DNA from: Gemmatimonadota bacterium
Lineage (GTDB): Bacteria; JAAXHH01
Direction: 5' to 3'
Length of the DNA stretch: 64,000 nucleotides
Assembly: GCA_026705925.1 (NCBI GenBank)
Contig: JAPOZT010000015.1
Span: 1 to 64,000, forward strand
Shown: in pieces, positions 1-9,073 of the stretch
Layout: each line of letters begins with the position of its first letter
How positions within the stretch are numbered: position 1 is the stretch's first letter
The notes under the pieces: generated by a model
Databases searched by the model: none
Told to the model about the DNA's origin: nothing
What the model saw: only the letters and a program-made list of their open reading frames with translations
Program-made: the position numbers and the translations under genes

Positions 1-2
1 CC

Positions 3-659
3 AACCAGGGGTATCATCAGGGCGATGTCTGGTCGTCGGCTAACGGCCGGGACTGGCACTGCGTGCTCGAAGAAGCCCCCTGGGCGCCCCGCGTGCTGCA
101 CGGCGCGGCGGCCTGGATGAGCAGACTCTGGGTATGGGGCGGCCAGACCATGCCCGGCTTCGCCGGTGGCAAGGACCGTTTCTACGATGACGTGTGGGTC
201 TCGGCGGACGGGTCAGACTGGACGAGACTGGCGTCGCAAAAGCCCAGGTGGGCGCCCCGCGGCATGGTGGGCGGATGTGTCGAGTTCCGTGACCGTCTCT
301 GGATATTAGGCGGCGGTACGTACGAAACGCCGGATACGCCTGACCGTACGTTTCATAATGACGTGTGGAGTTCGTTCGACGGCGTCCATTGGCAGTGCCA
401 TAGCCAAATCGCGCCCTGGACGCCCCGGCAATACCATGGGACCGCCGTATTCGACGACCGGATGTGGGTACTTGCGGGATGGAACGGCGTTAACCTGAAC
501 GACGTCTGGTACTCAATTGACGGTACGGACTGGTTCGAAGTACCGGATACGCCCTGGCCGGCCCGGCACGCGGCCAGTGTCTTCGTGTACCGCGATGCGC
601 TCTGGATCGTCGCGGGCAGTCACATGGCGTCGGACGTGTGGAAGCTGGAACGGGTATGA
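3..659 (+). CDS. Kelch / galactose-oxidase-like beta-propeller protein (5' end outside window)
   Basis: The reading frame is open to the left edge (in-frame codons from base 3), so the N-terminus is missing. About four repeats of roughly 50 residues are visible, each with a pattern like W-x-R-x-x-H/M-G, then a hydrophobic W-V/I-x-G-G strand, then DVW-x-S-x-DG-x-DW. This is typical of kelch-type beta-propellers. No catalytic residues of galactose oxidase can be claimed from this fragment. The stop codon overlaps the ATG of the downstream PhyH gene (ATGA), so the two are probably co-transcribed. The function is unknown; such propellers often bind carbohydrate or protein. Confidence 0.8.
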   Translation, partial: NQGYHQGDVWSSANGRDWHCVLEEAPWAPRVLHGAAAWMSRLWVWGGQTMPGFAGGKDRFYDDVWVSADGSDWTRLASQKPRWAPRGMVGGCVEFRDRLWILGGGTYETPDTPDRTFHNDVWSSFDGVHWQCHSQIAPWTPRQYHGTAVFDDRMWVLAGWNGVNLNDVWYSIDGTDWFEVPDTPWPARHAASVFVYRDALWIVAGSHMASDVWKLERV

Positions 660-1492
660 CGACACAGCCCCCGGTGTCTTTCCTGACACCGGAAGAGAAG
701 TGGCATTTCGAGCTGCAGGGCTACCTGCTGCTGCCCGGCGCTGTTCCGGAAGCCGACCTGGCCGAGATGCGGCCGGTCCTGGACGGCTGGCTGACCGCGG
801 ACGAGACGGAGCTTCCCGCTCCACTCAAACGGGGGCGCCAGGCGCCGCACAAGACCCATATCGGCCATATCCACTACGGACACGAGGTGTTCCAGCGGCT
901 CAACATGAACCCGGAGATCATCCGCGTGGTGGCCGGGTTGACCTGGGGTTGTCCCCGCCTGATGCACTGCGTATTCACCCACATGGTCAAGGGCCCGGAA
1001 GAACTGCGTTTTCACCGGGATGACGACGGGGTCAAGGTCACCCACGGATTCCGCAATCCCAACAACGATTTCCAGGTGGCGGACGGCGAGATCTACTGCA
1101 GCCACCTGGCCACGTGGGTCGCGCTGGCCGACGTCCCTCCGGGCACGGGATTCTGCCTGGTGCCGGGTAGTCACAAATCCACGATTCCCGAGCCGGAAGG
1201 TCTACCTGTCGAGCACGATCCTCCCACGTCAATCACGATCCCCATGAAGGCGGGGGATGTCATCATCTTCTCTACCCGCCTGCTTCACAACGCCAGTCCG
1301 TGGACCCAGGACTATCCCCGCCTGAACATCTTCCAGCGGTACGTTTTCAGCTGGTTCTTCGACCTGCCCCACCTGTATCCACTGGAGGAGCACCGCGAGA
1401 AACTGTCGGACGATATGTACGAGCTGGAGAAAATGACCCGCGACGAGAAGCAAGTCGTCAAGCGGGTGCGGGACATGCTGGCCGGCGCGTAG
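656..1492 (+). CDS. Phytanoyl-CoA dioxygenase (PhyH) family protein
   Basis: This is a 278-residue Fe(II)/2-oxoglutarate-dependent oxygenase of the PhyH family. The metal-binding HxD is seen in FHRDDDG, the family VPGSHKS turn follows, and the distal His plus the 2OG-binding Arg fit LLHNASPW...PRLN. The start was set at the ATG overlapping the stop of the kelch gene (ATGA coupling) with a GGAAC-type ribosome site; a GTG six codons upstream is less likely. The family hydroxylates varied small molecules and the substrate cannot be deduced here. It is one of three PhyH genes in the first 10 kb. Confidence 0.88.
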   Translation: MTTQPPVSFLTPEEKWHFELQGYLLLPGAVPEADLAEMRPVLDGWLTADETELPAPLKRGRQAPHKTHIGHIHYGHEVFQRLNMNPEIIRVVAGLTWGCPRLMHCVFTHMVKGPEELRFHRDDDGVKVTHGFRNPNNDFQVADGEIYCSHLATWVALADVPPGTGFCLVPGSHKSTIPEPEGLPVEHDPPTSITIPMKAGDVIIFSTRLLHNASPWTQDYPRLNIFQRYVFSWFFDLPHLYPLEEHREKLSDDMYELEKMTRDEKQVVKRVRDMLAGA

Positions 1493-1504
1493 AAGCGGCA
1501 CCTG

Positions 1505-2656
1505 CTACGCCTCGTGCACGATCGTGTCGACGCGATGGGCCTCGATGTAATCCCGGTCGATTTCGGCGCCCAGACCTGGGCCCTGGGGGACGGGAACGCA
1601 GCCGTGTTCATCGATGTTCTCGAGTTCATCGGTGAATTCCGGCGCGTAAACGGGCGGCTTGTTCGACTTGATTCCGGGATGCACGAGTCCAAGTTCGTAG
1701 TAGTTGCTGTTCCGTACGGATGCCATGATATGGCGGTGGGCGAGGCCTCCGCCGTGGAGTTCCATGTCCAGCCCGAGCCCCTCGGCCGCGTGGGCGATCT
1801 TCATCACGCCGGTGATGCCACCGTCCTCGTAGACCCCGGACCGCACGAAGTCCGTTCCCCCGTTCACGACGAAATCGACGTGCTGCTCCAGGCCGAAGAT
1901 ATGCTCGGTCTGCAGGATCGGCGTGGTGATGTGTTCCCGCAGCTTCTTGTGGCCGAATATGGAAACGCCGCCGTCCTTGTAGGGATCCTCCAGCCAGAAG
2001 AACCCGGCTTCGTCGCAGGCCCGCCCTACCTTGAGCGCGTCCGCCCAGGTATTGTATTCGCAGGCGGGATCGATCATGAGGTCCATGTCGTCCCCCACGC
2101 GCTTTCCCATGACTTTCACGTTGGCGACCTCGCGCTCTATGGGGGCGTTGCCCCAGCCGTGGATCTTGAAGGCGCGATATCCCAGGTCACGGCACTGTTC
2201 GGCGAAGTCCGCGAAGGCCTCGGGCGTGTGCAGCCCGCCGTTTTCGTCGCCGTGGTACGTGCTCGCGTAAGCCGGCAGGGAGGTCCGGTAGCCTCCCAGC
2301 AACTGGTAGACGGGCGCGTCGTAGTACTTGCCCGCGAAGTCCCACAGCGCCACGTCCACCGCGCCGATCTGGGTGCGGTCGGTGTGCCGCAGGCCGCGTT
2401 TCAGATCGTTGTAGGTCTTCTCCCGTTCGAAAGGATTGCTGCCCAGCAGGTACTGGACCGCCGCGCCTGACGGCGAAGGACCTCCCAGGTATTCACCGAC
2501 GATGCCGAGATTGGTGTGTATCCGCAACAGGCCGCCGCCGAGCTTTCGCGTGGCGCCTTTCTCGTACACCAGGTTGAATCCGTTGTAGTCCACGCCCATG
2601 TTTTCCACGGTGTACTGAAAAACAACGGTTTCGATTTTGGTAATTTCCGGGATCAT
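1505..2656 (-). CDS. Mandelate racemase / muconate lactonizing enzyme family protein (enolase superfamily)
   Basis: A 383-residue enolase-superfamily enzyme; these remove a proton alpha to a carboxylate, often as sugar-acid dehydratases or racemases. The barrel shows FKIHGWG where many members have KxK, then metal ligands Asp in LMIDPA, Glu in WLEDP and Glu in LQTEHIFG, and a late His in MELHGGG. The second Lys of KxK is His here, which occurs in some acid-sugar dehydratase groups. It is convergent with the PhyH gene, 12 bp apart. A 450 bp AT-rich, pyrimidine-biased gap lies upstream. The substrate is not predictable. Confidence 0.88.
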   Translation of the reverse strand: MIPEITKIETVVFQYTVENMGVDYNGFNLVYEKGATRKLGGGLLRIHTNLGIVGEYLGGPSPSGAAVQYLLGSNPFEREKTYNDLKRGLRHTDRTQIGAVDVALWDFAGKYYDAPVYQLLGGYRTSLPAYASTYHGDENGGLHTPEAFADFAEQCRDLGYRAFKIHGWGNAPIEREVANVKVMGKRVGDDMDLMIDPACEYNTWADALKVGRACDEAGFFWLEDPYKDGGVSIFGHKKLREHITTPILQTEHIFGLEQHVDFVVNGGTDFVRSGVYEDGGITGVMKIAHAAEGLGLDMELHGGGLAHRHIMASVRNSNYYELGLVHPGIKSNKPPVYAPEFTDELENIDEHGCVPVPQGPGLGAEIDRDYIEAHRVDTIVHEA

Positions 2657-3107
2657 AGCCGGCAGCCTCCCTCGAGTTAGATTACTGGGTCGGAAAAAGG
2701 TTTCGGGTTCAGTTTCATAGGGGTGGTTTCCTGTTTCATCCTTCTTTTCATCCTTTCTTCTTTCATCCTGCGCGTTTTTCGGTCAGGTCCAGTTCCCCAT
2801 CCTTCTTTAATACGAAACGTACTATCGTTCGATCGCCTGGTGATCCGCCCTTCTACTTTTGCACGCCTTCCGCTCTTCTAATTCGGTCTTCCGTTCATTT
2901 GTCCTTCTTTCGTCTAGTCTTTTCCTTTCATCCAGTTTTTTCTCTTCGTCCAGTTTCTCTTTTCTGTTTTAGTCCGGGATCACTTAGTCTTAATTGTAAC
3001 AGTATACTAAAAAATAATATTAAATAAGTTAGATCGAAACGTACTAAAACAATCGCAAGTATCAAACACACGAACATTCACCGCGGATATGGGCACAGAT
3101 TCCGTAT
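2657..3107. other. Intergenic region with pyrimidine-rich tract
   Basis: About 450 bp lacks a convincing gene. From roughly 2725 to 2960 the plus strand is strongly pyrimidine biased with degenerate CTTTCATCC / CTTCTTTCATC copies, so the transcript from the flanking minus-strand genes would be GA-rich. From about 2985 to 3060 it is very AT-rich and includes TAT-rich hexamers such as TATACT on the minus strand, which could be the promoter of the enolase-family gene, though I see no well-spaced -35 box. Confidence 0.5.
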
Positions 3108-4334
3108 TCACCGCACCTTCTTTATGTCCCGAATGGCCCCATAGGGGACCCCGGTTATTCCCACCATCTCTTCGGCGCGGCGCACCGTCTCCGCCATCTC
3201 GTTTTTCACGTCGTCCGGATAGTACACCTGCCCAGCTCGTACGGTAAGGTGGGGCGTGATCATGCTTTCGCCGGTTTCCTCCCTGCCGTGGGCGTCGGTG
3301 AAGGTAAACTGACCCCCCTCCACATCGAAAACGGCGATATCGGCGACGCTTCCTTCCTTCAGCGTTCCAATGTCATCCGATCGGTTCAGGACGCCCGCGG
3401 GATTCAGGGTCGTCTGGCGGACGACCTCTTCGAAATCCAGGCCCATGTTCAGCAGTTTCGACGCCGTTTCGGGAAGACTGTACACCGGCGATCTCAGGCT
3501 GTAGACGTGCAGGTCCGTACTGATCACATCGGACAGAAATCCCAGTTCGACCGCCCGTTTCGCGATCCCGTAATGAAAGCTTCCTGCGCCGTGGCCCAGG
3601 TCGAAGTACACACCGCGCTCTCTGGCCTCGTATGCTTCCGGGATCACCTGGTCGTCGTCGCCGAGGATGTGATCTCCCTTGCCCTGGTAGCAGTGGGTCA
3701 CGACATCGCCCGGCCGAAGCAACTCCAGGATATCCGGCAGGGCAACGCCCTTGTCGATATGGACCATGACCCGGGTGTCCACCATTTCGGCCGCTTCGAT
3801 GGCCCGCCGGAGTGGTTCCACGCCGTGGCTTCCCACCTGGAAGGCCCCTTGGCGGACCTTGACGCCCACGCAGTGTTGCGGCCACATCGAAATGACCCGG
3901 GCCGTACGCTCCGGATCGGCGTTCTTGATGTCCTCCATCTCGCCGCGCATGGAATTCAGGAGCCCGATGCTGCTGATGTGAACGAAGGTGAGTACCTCGG
4001 TCCGGGATGGTTCGATGATGTACTCGAGAAAGCCGCGCAGGTTGGTCCATCCCGGGCTTCCGGCGTCTACGATGGTCGTTACGCCGGTGGCCAGGCAGAG
4101 GGCGTCGGCCTTGATGCCGAAGGTCGTGGCGCCGGCGTAAACGTGGGCGTGCAGATCGATCCAGCCCGGTGTAAGGAATTTGCCCGATACGTCGATGGTC
4201 GTACGCGCGTCGGCTGCGAGATGATCGGAAACCGCGGCGATTCTGCCGTTTCTGATGCCTACGTCGCCTTTTCCGTTCCTCTGTTGGGACGGATCGACGA
4301 TCGTCGCCCCCGACAGAACCAGGTCGTAAGCCAT
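3108..4334 (-). CDS. Amidohydrolase / deacetylase family metallohydrolase
   Basis: A 408-residue dihydroorotase-like amidohydrolase of the deacetylase subgroup. The metal site reads DLHAHV (HxH) near residue 62, a Lys suitable for carboxylation in GVKVRQGAF, His in VMVHIDKG and VVTHCYQGK, and the late catalytic Asp in VISTDLHVYS. The N-terminal beta-sandwich strand DLVLSGATIVDP is typical. The family acts on N-acyl or cyclic amide bonds; members have been annotated as dihydroorotase or selenocysteine-related enzymes without direct proof. It is transcribed divergently from a PhyH gene. Function is assigned at family level only. Confidence 0.87.
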   Translation of the reverse strand: MAYDLVLSGATIVDPSQQRNGKGDVGIRNGRIAAVSDHLAADARTTIDVSGKFLTPGWIDLHAHVYAGATTFGIKADALCLATGVTTIVDAGSPGWTNLRGFLEYIIEPSRTEVLTFVHISSIGLLNSMRGEMEDIKNADPERTARVISMWPQHCVGVKVRQGAFQVGSHGVEPLRRAIEAAEMVDTRVMVHIDKGVALPDILELLRPGDVVTHCYQGKGDHILGDDDQVIPEAYEARERGVYFDLGHGAGSFHYGIAKRAVELGFLSDVISTDLHVYSLRSPVYSLPETASKLLNMGLDFEEVVRQTTLNPAGVLNRSDDIGTLKEGSVADIAVFDVEGGQFTFTDAHGREETGESMITPHLTVRAGQVYYPDDVKNEMAETVRRAEEMVGITGVPYGAIRDIKKVR

Positions 4335-4411
4335 GCAAACCCTCCGAAATGGAAATGAACGGGACGCCTCGGTCCTGCTCCCTTCAGCGCCCGAGTTATT
4401 GACATTTGCAA

Positions 4412-4440
4412 AGTATAATCATATCGTTTTGTCGCATCAA
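4412..4440 (-). promoter_or_regulatory. Probable sigma70 promoter of the amidohydrolase gene
   Basis: On the minus strand TTGATG (4440-4435) and TATACT (4417-4412) are separated by 17 bp. Transcription would begin near 4405, about 70 nt before the ATG at 4334. It lies in the 156 bp divergent region shared with the PhyH gene at 4491. Confidence 0.5.
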
Positions 4441-4490
4441 TGGACTTAACCCGCGACTTAACCCGGCCCAGCGGCCTGAGGATGCGTGCC

Positions 4491-5324
4491 ATGGCGAGCG
4501 GTCTGACCGACCACCAGAAAAACCGATATATTGAAGACGGCTTCCTGCCCATCGAAAAGCTGTTCGATCCCGCTTCGCTCGATCCCCTGATCACGGAGTT
4601 GAACGAGGTCGTCGATGCATGGGCGGATCGGTACCACGCGGACGGGAGACTGCCGGAACGGTTTGCGGAAGAGCCTTTCGAGCGAAGATTGTACTTGATC
4701 CACGAGGCCATGGACGGCAGGTGCCCGGAATTGCTCGAAGCCGTGCTGGGAAAGCGGAAGACCGCGGGCATGTTTCACGTCATGACCCTCCCCGAGATCC
4801 TGGACGTGGTCGAATCCCTCATCGGTCCGGAGATCCTCGTCCATCCTCAGTTCAACTCCCGGGCCAAGCTTCCGGACCGGACCTCTATCGTCGACTGGCA
4901 CCAGGACATCGGGTTCCTGGATCCGGACGTGATGCAGACCTTCATGGTCAATTTCTGGCTGCCGCTGGTGGATACGGACGAACACAACGGCTGCCTGGAG
5001 GTCATCCGCGGCAGTCAACGCAGTGAACGCCTGCCCTTCGATGATTCGCCCGAGAACATCGTTCCCGGCGCCCTGCCCGCCGGCGAACGGGTATCCTGTC
5101 CCATTCCCCGGGGCGGCGTGCTCCTTTTGCAGCACACCACGGTACACCGTTCCGCGCCGAATTTCTCGGATCACATACGATGGAGCCTTGATATTCGGTA
5201 CAGCGACTGGCGAAAGCCCACGGGAAGGGACGAGGTACCGGGCTTTATCGCCCGCAGCCGGTCCCATCCGGAGAAGGTCGCCACCGGACACGAGGCATGG
5301 CAGCGGCTGTTCGAACGGGTATGA
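4491..5324 (+). CDS. Phytanoyl-CoA dioxygenase (PhyH) family protein
   Basis: A 277-residue Fe(II)/2-oxoglutarate oxygenase. The HxD metal pair is in VDWHQDIGF, the turn NGCLEVIRGSQ follows, and the distal His and 2OG Arg fit TVHRSAPN...IRWS. The start at 4491 was chosen because GAGG lies nine bases upstream; an ATG at 4482 directly abuts that site, and 4440 has no ribosome site. The next gene, an NCS2 permease, starts 6 bp after this stop, so oxygenase and permease are probably one operon, suggesting (inference) uptake of a nucleobase-like or other small substrate linked to oxidation. Confidence 0.87.
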   Translation: MASGLTDHQKNRYIEDGFLPIEKLFDPASLDPLITELNEVVDAWADRYHADGRLPERFAEEPFERRLYLIHEAMDGRCPELLEAVLGKRKTAGMFHVMTLPEILDVVESLIGPEILVHPQFNSRAKLPDRTSIVDWHQDIGFLDPDVMQTFMVNFWLPLVDTDEHNGCLEVIRGSQRSERLPFDDSPENIVPGALPAGERVSCPIPRGGVLLLQHTTVHRSAPNFSDHIRWSLDIRYSDWRKPTGRDEVPGFIARSRSHPEKVATGHEAWQRLFERV

Positions 5325-5330
5325 GCGTCC

Positions 5331-7094
5331 ATGGACATCGATAGCACAAACCACCAGTCCGGCGTTCGTTACGAGGCGGACGAAAGACCTCCCTTTCTCC
5401 TGGCCATCGGACTCGGTCTTCAGTTCGCCCTCCTCACCGTTGGAAGCGTTTTACTGAAAGTCGCCATTGTGAGCCGTGCCGGAGGCGCCGGCGAGGACTA
5501 TCTTGCGTGGGGGGTCTTCGCCGCCGCGGTGATTACCGGAACGACCACGATCATCCAGGTTTTGCGCGTCGGACGTGTGGGCGCGGGCTATGTACTCCTG
5601 ATGGGCACGTCCGGCAGCTTCATCGCCATCTGCATTTCGGCGATGCTGGAGGGCGGCCCCGCGCTGATGGCAACCCTCATCATCGTCTCGTCGCTCTTCC
5701 AGTTCCTCCTTTCCGTCCGTCTGTCGCTTTTACGCCGGGTACTGACGCCGGTCGTCACGGGTACGGTCATCATGTTGATCCCGGTGTCGATCACGCCCGT
5801 CGTCTTCAGGATGCTGGGTGATATACCCGAAGGGTTTCCGGAGTCGTCCGCAACTGCCTCGGCGCTGGCTACCCTGTTGGTCACCATCGTCATCGCATTG
5901 AAGGCGAAGTCTTCGCTGAGGCTTTGGGCGCCCGTGATCGGCATGGTCGCGGGATCCTTCGTCGCCGGATACTATGGTCTGTATGACACGGGCCGCGTAA
6001 TCGACGCGCCGTGGCTCGGACTGCCGGACGGCCACTGGCCGGGTATCGATCTCTCCTTCGGCACCGCGTTCTGGGCGTTGGTGCCCGCTTTCCTGTTCGT
6101 AACGCTGGTGGACGCCGTGGATACGATCGGCGACTCGGTCGCGATCCAGCGCATATCGTGGCGCCGGCCCCGGGCCGTGGACTATCGGGCGGTGCAGGGC
6201 GCCCTGGCCGCGGACGGCACGGGCAATATCCTTTCCGGGCTGCTGGGCACGATACCCAACACCACCTACTCCTCGAGCATCGCGGTGACGGAATTGACCG
6301 GCGTGGCCTCCCGCATGGTCGGGCTGGTCGTCGGGGTAATCTACATCCTCGTCGCGTTTGTGCCGAAGGTCCCGGCGGTGGTCCTGGCCATACCGAATCC
6401 GGTCGTTGGCAGTTTCCTGTTCGTGCTGCTTGCCATCCTCTTCCTCATCGGCATGAAGCTGGTCGTGCAGGACGGGATCGACTACCGAAAGGGGCTGGTC
6501 GTCGGGGTTGGCTTCTGGATCGGTGTGGGTTTTCAGAACGACGCGATTTTCCCCGCGCTGGTGGCCGACTTCGCGGGCGGTTTCCTGCGGAACGGGATGA
6601 CTTCAGGCGGACTCGCGGCGATCCTCATGACGCTGTTTCTGGAACTGGCCGCTCCCCGGCGATACCGCATGGAAACCGCCTTCGATCTCGCGGCGCTGCC
6701 GAAGATCCGGGCTTTTCTGGAAGCGTTCGCCTCCCGGCAGGGCTGGGATAAGGCGACGGCGGACCGGCTCGTGGCGGCCAGCGAGGAAACGCTGTTGACG
6801 CTGAATCCGCGGGAAAACGAGACCGGCCAACGCCGGCGGTTGCTCTTGGTCGTACGCCGGGAGGACTACAGTGCGATCCTGGAATTTGTCGCGGCAACCG
6901 GCGAAGGCAACCTCCAGGACCGGATCGAGCTGCTTGGCGACGAGCGAGCCGTGGAAACGCCCGAAGAAATGGAAGTGTCGCTGCGCCTCCTGAGGCACTT
7001 CGCAACCTCGGTTCGCCATCAGCAGTACCACGACACGGATATCATCACCCTCCAGGTCGAAGTCCGGCCGACGGATCCCGCCGCATCACGTTAA
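5331..7094 (+). CDS. NCS2 / NAT family nucleobase permease with C-terminal HATPase-like domain
   Basis: 587 residues. Residues about 20-435 form a multi-pass NCS2 (xanthine/uracil permease, SLC23-like) transporter with many hydrophobic helices and the region NTTYSSSIAVTELTGVASR typical of the family's substrate-site helix. The remaining ~140 residues are soluble and begin ALPKIRAFLEAFA, followed by ADRLVAASEETLLTL, which resembles helix 1 and the N-box helix of RsbW-type anti-sigma HATPase folds (E-E/T), ending in strands LRHFATSV...DIITLQVEV. Clear ATP-binding G-boxes (DxGxG) are absent, so it may be a regulatory rather than ATP-binding version. A close paralogue follows. Substrate specificity is unknown. 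Confidence 0.88.
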   Translation: MDIDSTNHQSGVRYEADERPPFLLAIGLGLQFALLTVGSVLLKVAIVSRAGGAGEDYLAWGVFAAAVITGTTTIIQVLRVGRVGAGYVLLMGTSGSFIAICISAMLEGGPALMATLIIVSSLFQFLLSVRLSLLRRVLTPVVTGTVIMLIPVSITPVVFRMLGDIPEGFPESSATASALATLLVTIVIALKAKSSLRLWAPVIGMVAGSFVAGYYGLYDTGRVIDAPWLGLPDGHWPGIDLSFGTAFWALVPAFLFVTLVDAVDTIGDSVAIQRISWRRPRAVDYRAVQGALAADGTGNILSGLLGTIPNTTYSSSIAVTELTGVASRMVGLVVGVIYILVAFVPKVPAVVLAIPNPVVGSFLFVLLAILFLIGMKLVVQDGIDYRKGLVVGVGFWIGVGFQNDAIFPALVADFAGGFLRNGMTSGGLAAILMTLFLELAAPRRYRMETAFDLAALPKIRAFLEAFASRQGWDKATADRLVAASEETLLTLNPRENETGQRRRLLLVVRREDYSAILEFVAATGEGNLQDRIELLGDERAVETPEEMEVSLRLLRHFATSVRHQQYHDTDIITLQVEVRPTDPAASR

Positions 7095-7116
7095 TTGAGG
7101 ACCGATCGGCGCGCCC

Positions 7117-7168
7117 GGTGTACGCCGCCGGTGTACGCCGCCGGTGTACGTCACCGGTGTTCGGCCGG
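7117..7168. repeat. 13-bp tandem repeat between the permease genes
   Basis: Four head-to-tail 13 bp units of GGTGTACGCCGCC type (7117, 7130, 7143, 7156); the last two are diverged. It starts 23 bp after the first permease stop. The unit length is not a multiple of three, as expected for non-coding DNA. Confidence 0.8.
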
Positions 7169-7189
7169 ATGTATCAACAATGGAATGCC

Positions 7190-7217
7190 TTGACTCGCTT
7201 GCGCGTGTCTTTATTTT
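7190..7217 (+). promoter_or_regulatory. Probable promoter of the second NCS2 permease
   Basis: TTGACT (7190-7195) and TATTTT (7212-7217) are 16 bp apart in the 218 bp gap between the two paralogues. The distance to the start codon at 7313 would leave a leader of about 90 nt. This would let the second copy be expressed separately from the first. Confidence 0.45.
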
Positions 7218-7312
7218 CCTAACCCTGTAAGCATATTCCAGACCCCGTCGACAAACCGTTTCCAGTCCCTGCTGTAACCAGACTGTAGGGCTGGATCTCG
7301 ACAGGACCCCCC

Positions 7313-9073
7313 ATGAACACGGATGCTTCAGCCCGCCAGTCAAGCGTACGCTATGAAGCGGACGAACGTCCACCGCTTCTTCTGACCATAGGTCTCGGTC
7401 TCCAGATCGCCCTGCTAACGGTCGGGGGCGTCGTCCTGACCGTGGCAATCGTGAGCCGGGCCGGCGGCGCGAGCGAATCCTTCCTGACCTGGGGGGTGTT
7501 CGCCGCGGCGGCGATCAGCGGAACGACTACGGTCATCCAGGCCATTCGAGTCGGCCGCATCGGCGCGGGCTACGTACTCATGATGGGTACGTCGGGAAGC
7601 TTTATCGCGGTCTGCATCGGGGCGCTCGCGCAAGGCGGTCCCGCACTGATGGCGACGCTCATCATCATCTCTTCGTTGTTCCAGTTCCTGCTGTCCGCCC
7701 GCCTTTCCCTGCTGCGCAGGATACTGACGCCGGCGGTATCCGGGACGGTCATCATGCTGATTTCGGTCACGGTGATGCCCATCGCGTTCAACATGCTGAA
7801 CAGGGTACCCGAAGGCATGCCGTCCACATCCGCGGCGGTCACGGCCCTGGCCACCGTGCTGGTCACCCTCGGCATCGCATTGAAGGCGAAGTCGTCGCTG
7901 CGTCTCTGGGCGCCCGTAATCGGCGTCGCCGCGGGGTCTATCGTGGGCGGATACTTCGGCCTGTACGATGCCGGAAGGGTAGCCGCCGCTTCCTGGCTGG
8001 GTCTTCCGGAAGGGAGTTGGCCGGGCGTCGATATCTCTTTCAGTCCCGCCTTCTGGGCGCTGCTTCCCGCCTTCATGTTCGTAACGCTGGTCGGCGCCGT
8101 GGAAACAATCGGCGACTCGGTCGCGATCCAGCGCGTTTCGTGGCGCAGGCCCCGGGCGGTGGATTACCGGGCCGTGCAGGGCGCCGTGGCCGCGGACGGC
8201 CTGGGCAACCTCCTGTCCGGTCTCATGGGTACGGTGCCCAATACGACCTATTCCTCGAGCATCGCGGTGACCGAGTTGACCGGCGTGGCTTCCCGCATGG
8301 TCGGGGTGGTCGTGGGACTGGCTTTTGTCCTGGTCGCGTTTATCCCGAAGTTCCTGGCGGTCGTCCTCGCCATTCCGGATCCCGTTGCCGGTGGCTTTCT
8401 GATCGTGCTGCTTGCCATGCTGTTCGTTATCGGCATGAAGTTGGTCTTGCAGGATGGGATAGACTACCGGAAGGGGCTGGTCGTAGGCGTGGGTTTCTGG
8501 ATCGGCGTCGGTTTTCAGAATGACGCGATCTTTCCCGCGCTGGTCTCAGACTTCGCGGGCGGACTCCTACGGAACGGCATGACGGCCGGCGGACTGACGG
8601 CCATACTCATGACGATTTTTCTGGAAATCACTTCCCCGCGCCGTCACCGGATGGAGTCGGACTTCGATCTTGCGGCACTGCCGAAGATCCGTGCGTTTCT
8701 CGAAGGATTTGCGCGCCGTCAGGGCTGGGACAAGGGGACGGCGGACCGGCTTATGGCTGCGAGCGAAGAAACGCTGTTGGCGCTGATTCCGCAGGACGGT
8801 GAGCACAGCCAACCCCGGCGGCTGCTCCTGGTCGCGCACCGGGAGGGCGAAAGCGCGGTCCTTGAACTGGTCGCGGCGACCGGCGAGGGAAACCTGCAGG
8901 ACAGGATCGAATTGCTCGGAGACGAAAGAGCCGTGGAGACGCCGGAGGAACTGGAAATATCACTCCGTCTCTTGAGACACTACGCTTCGTCGGTGCACCA
9001 CCAGCAATACCACGATACGGATATCGTTACCCTTCAGGTGGACGTGCGCCCGCCCCCGCCCCCGCCACAATAA
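7313..9073 (+). CDS. NCS2 / NAT family nucleobase permease with C-terminal HATPase-like domain, second copy
   Basis: 586 residues, co-linear with the upstream permease and very similar along its whole length, including the shared motif NTTYSSSIAVTELTGVASR and the extra C-terminal domain beginning ALPKIRAFLEGFARRQGWD. The pair is therefore a tandem duplication of the full fused gene, not of the permease part alone. The C-terminus is a Pro run (PPPPPP). Its 3' end overlaps the convergent PhyH gene by 47 bp. Family: nucleobase:cation or similar symporters in the inner membrane; the soluble tail is expected in the cytoplasm (inference). Confidence 0.88.
   Translation: MNTDASARQSSVRYEADERPPLLLTIGLGLQIALLTVGGVVLTVAIVSRAGGASESFLTWGVFAAAAISGTTTVIQAIRVGRIGAGYVLMMGTSGSFIAVCIGALAQGGPALMATLIIISSLFQFLLSARLSLLRRILTPAVSGTVIMLISVTVMPIAFNMLNRVPEGMPSTSAAVTALATVLVTLGIALKAKSSLRLWAPVIGVAAGSIVGGYFGLYDAGRVAAASWLGLPEGSWPGVDISFSPAFWALLPAFMFVTLVGAVETIGDSVAIQRVSWRRPRAVDYRAVQGAVAADGLGNLLSGLMGTVPNTTYSSSIAVTELTGVASRMVGVVVGLAFVLVAFIPKFLAVVLAIPDPVAGGFLIVLLAMLFVIGMKLVLQDGIDYRKGLVVGVGFWIGVGFQNDAIFPALVSDFAGGLLRNGMTAGGLTAILMTIFLEITSPRRHRMESDFDLAALPKIRAFLEGFARRQGWDKGTADRLMAASEETLLALIPQDGEHSQPRRLLLVAHREGESAVLELVAATGEGNLQDRIELLGDERAVETPEELEISLRLLRHYASSVHHQQYHDTDIVTLQVDVRPPPPPPQ

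Noticed and set aside
4399..4419. TTGACA ... TATAAT upstream of the PhyH gene
   Set aside because: The two hexamers are only 9 bp apart, too close to form one sigma70 promoter; the minus-strand promoter using the same DNA is better spaced.
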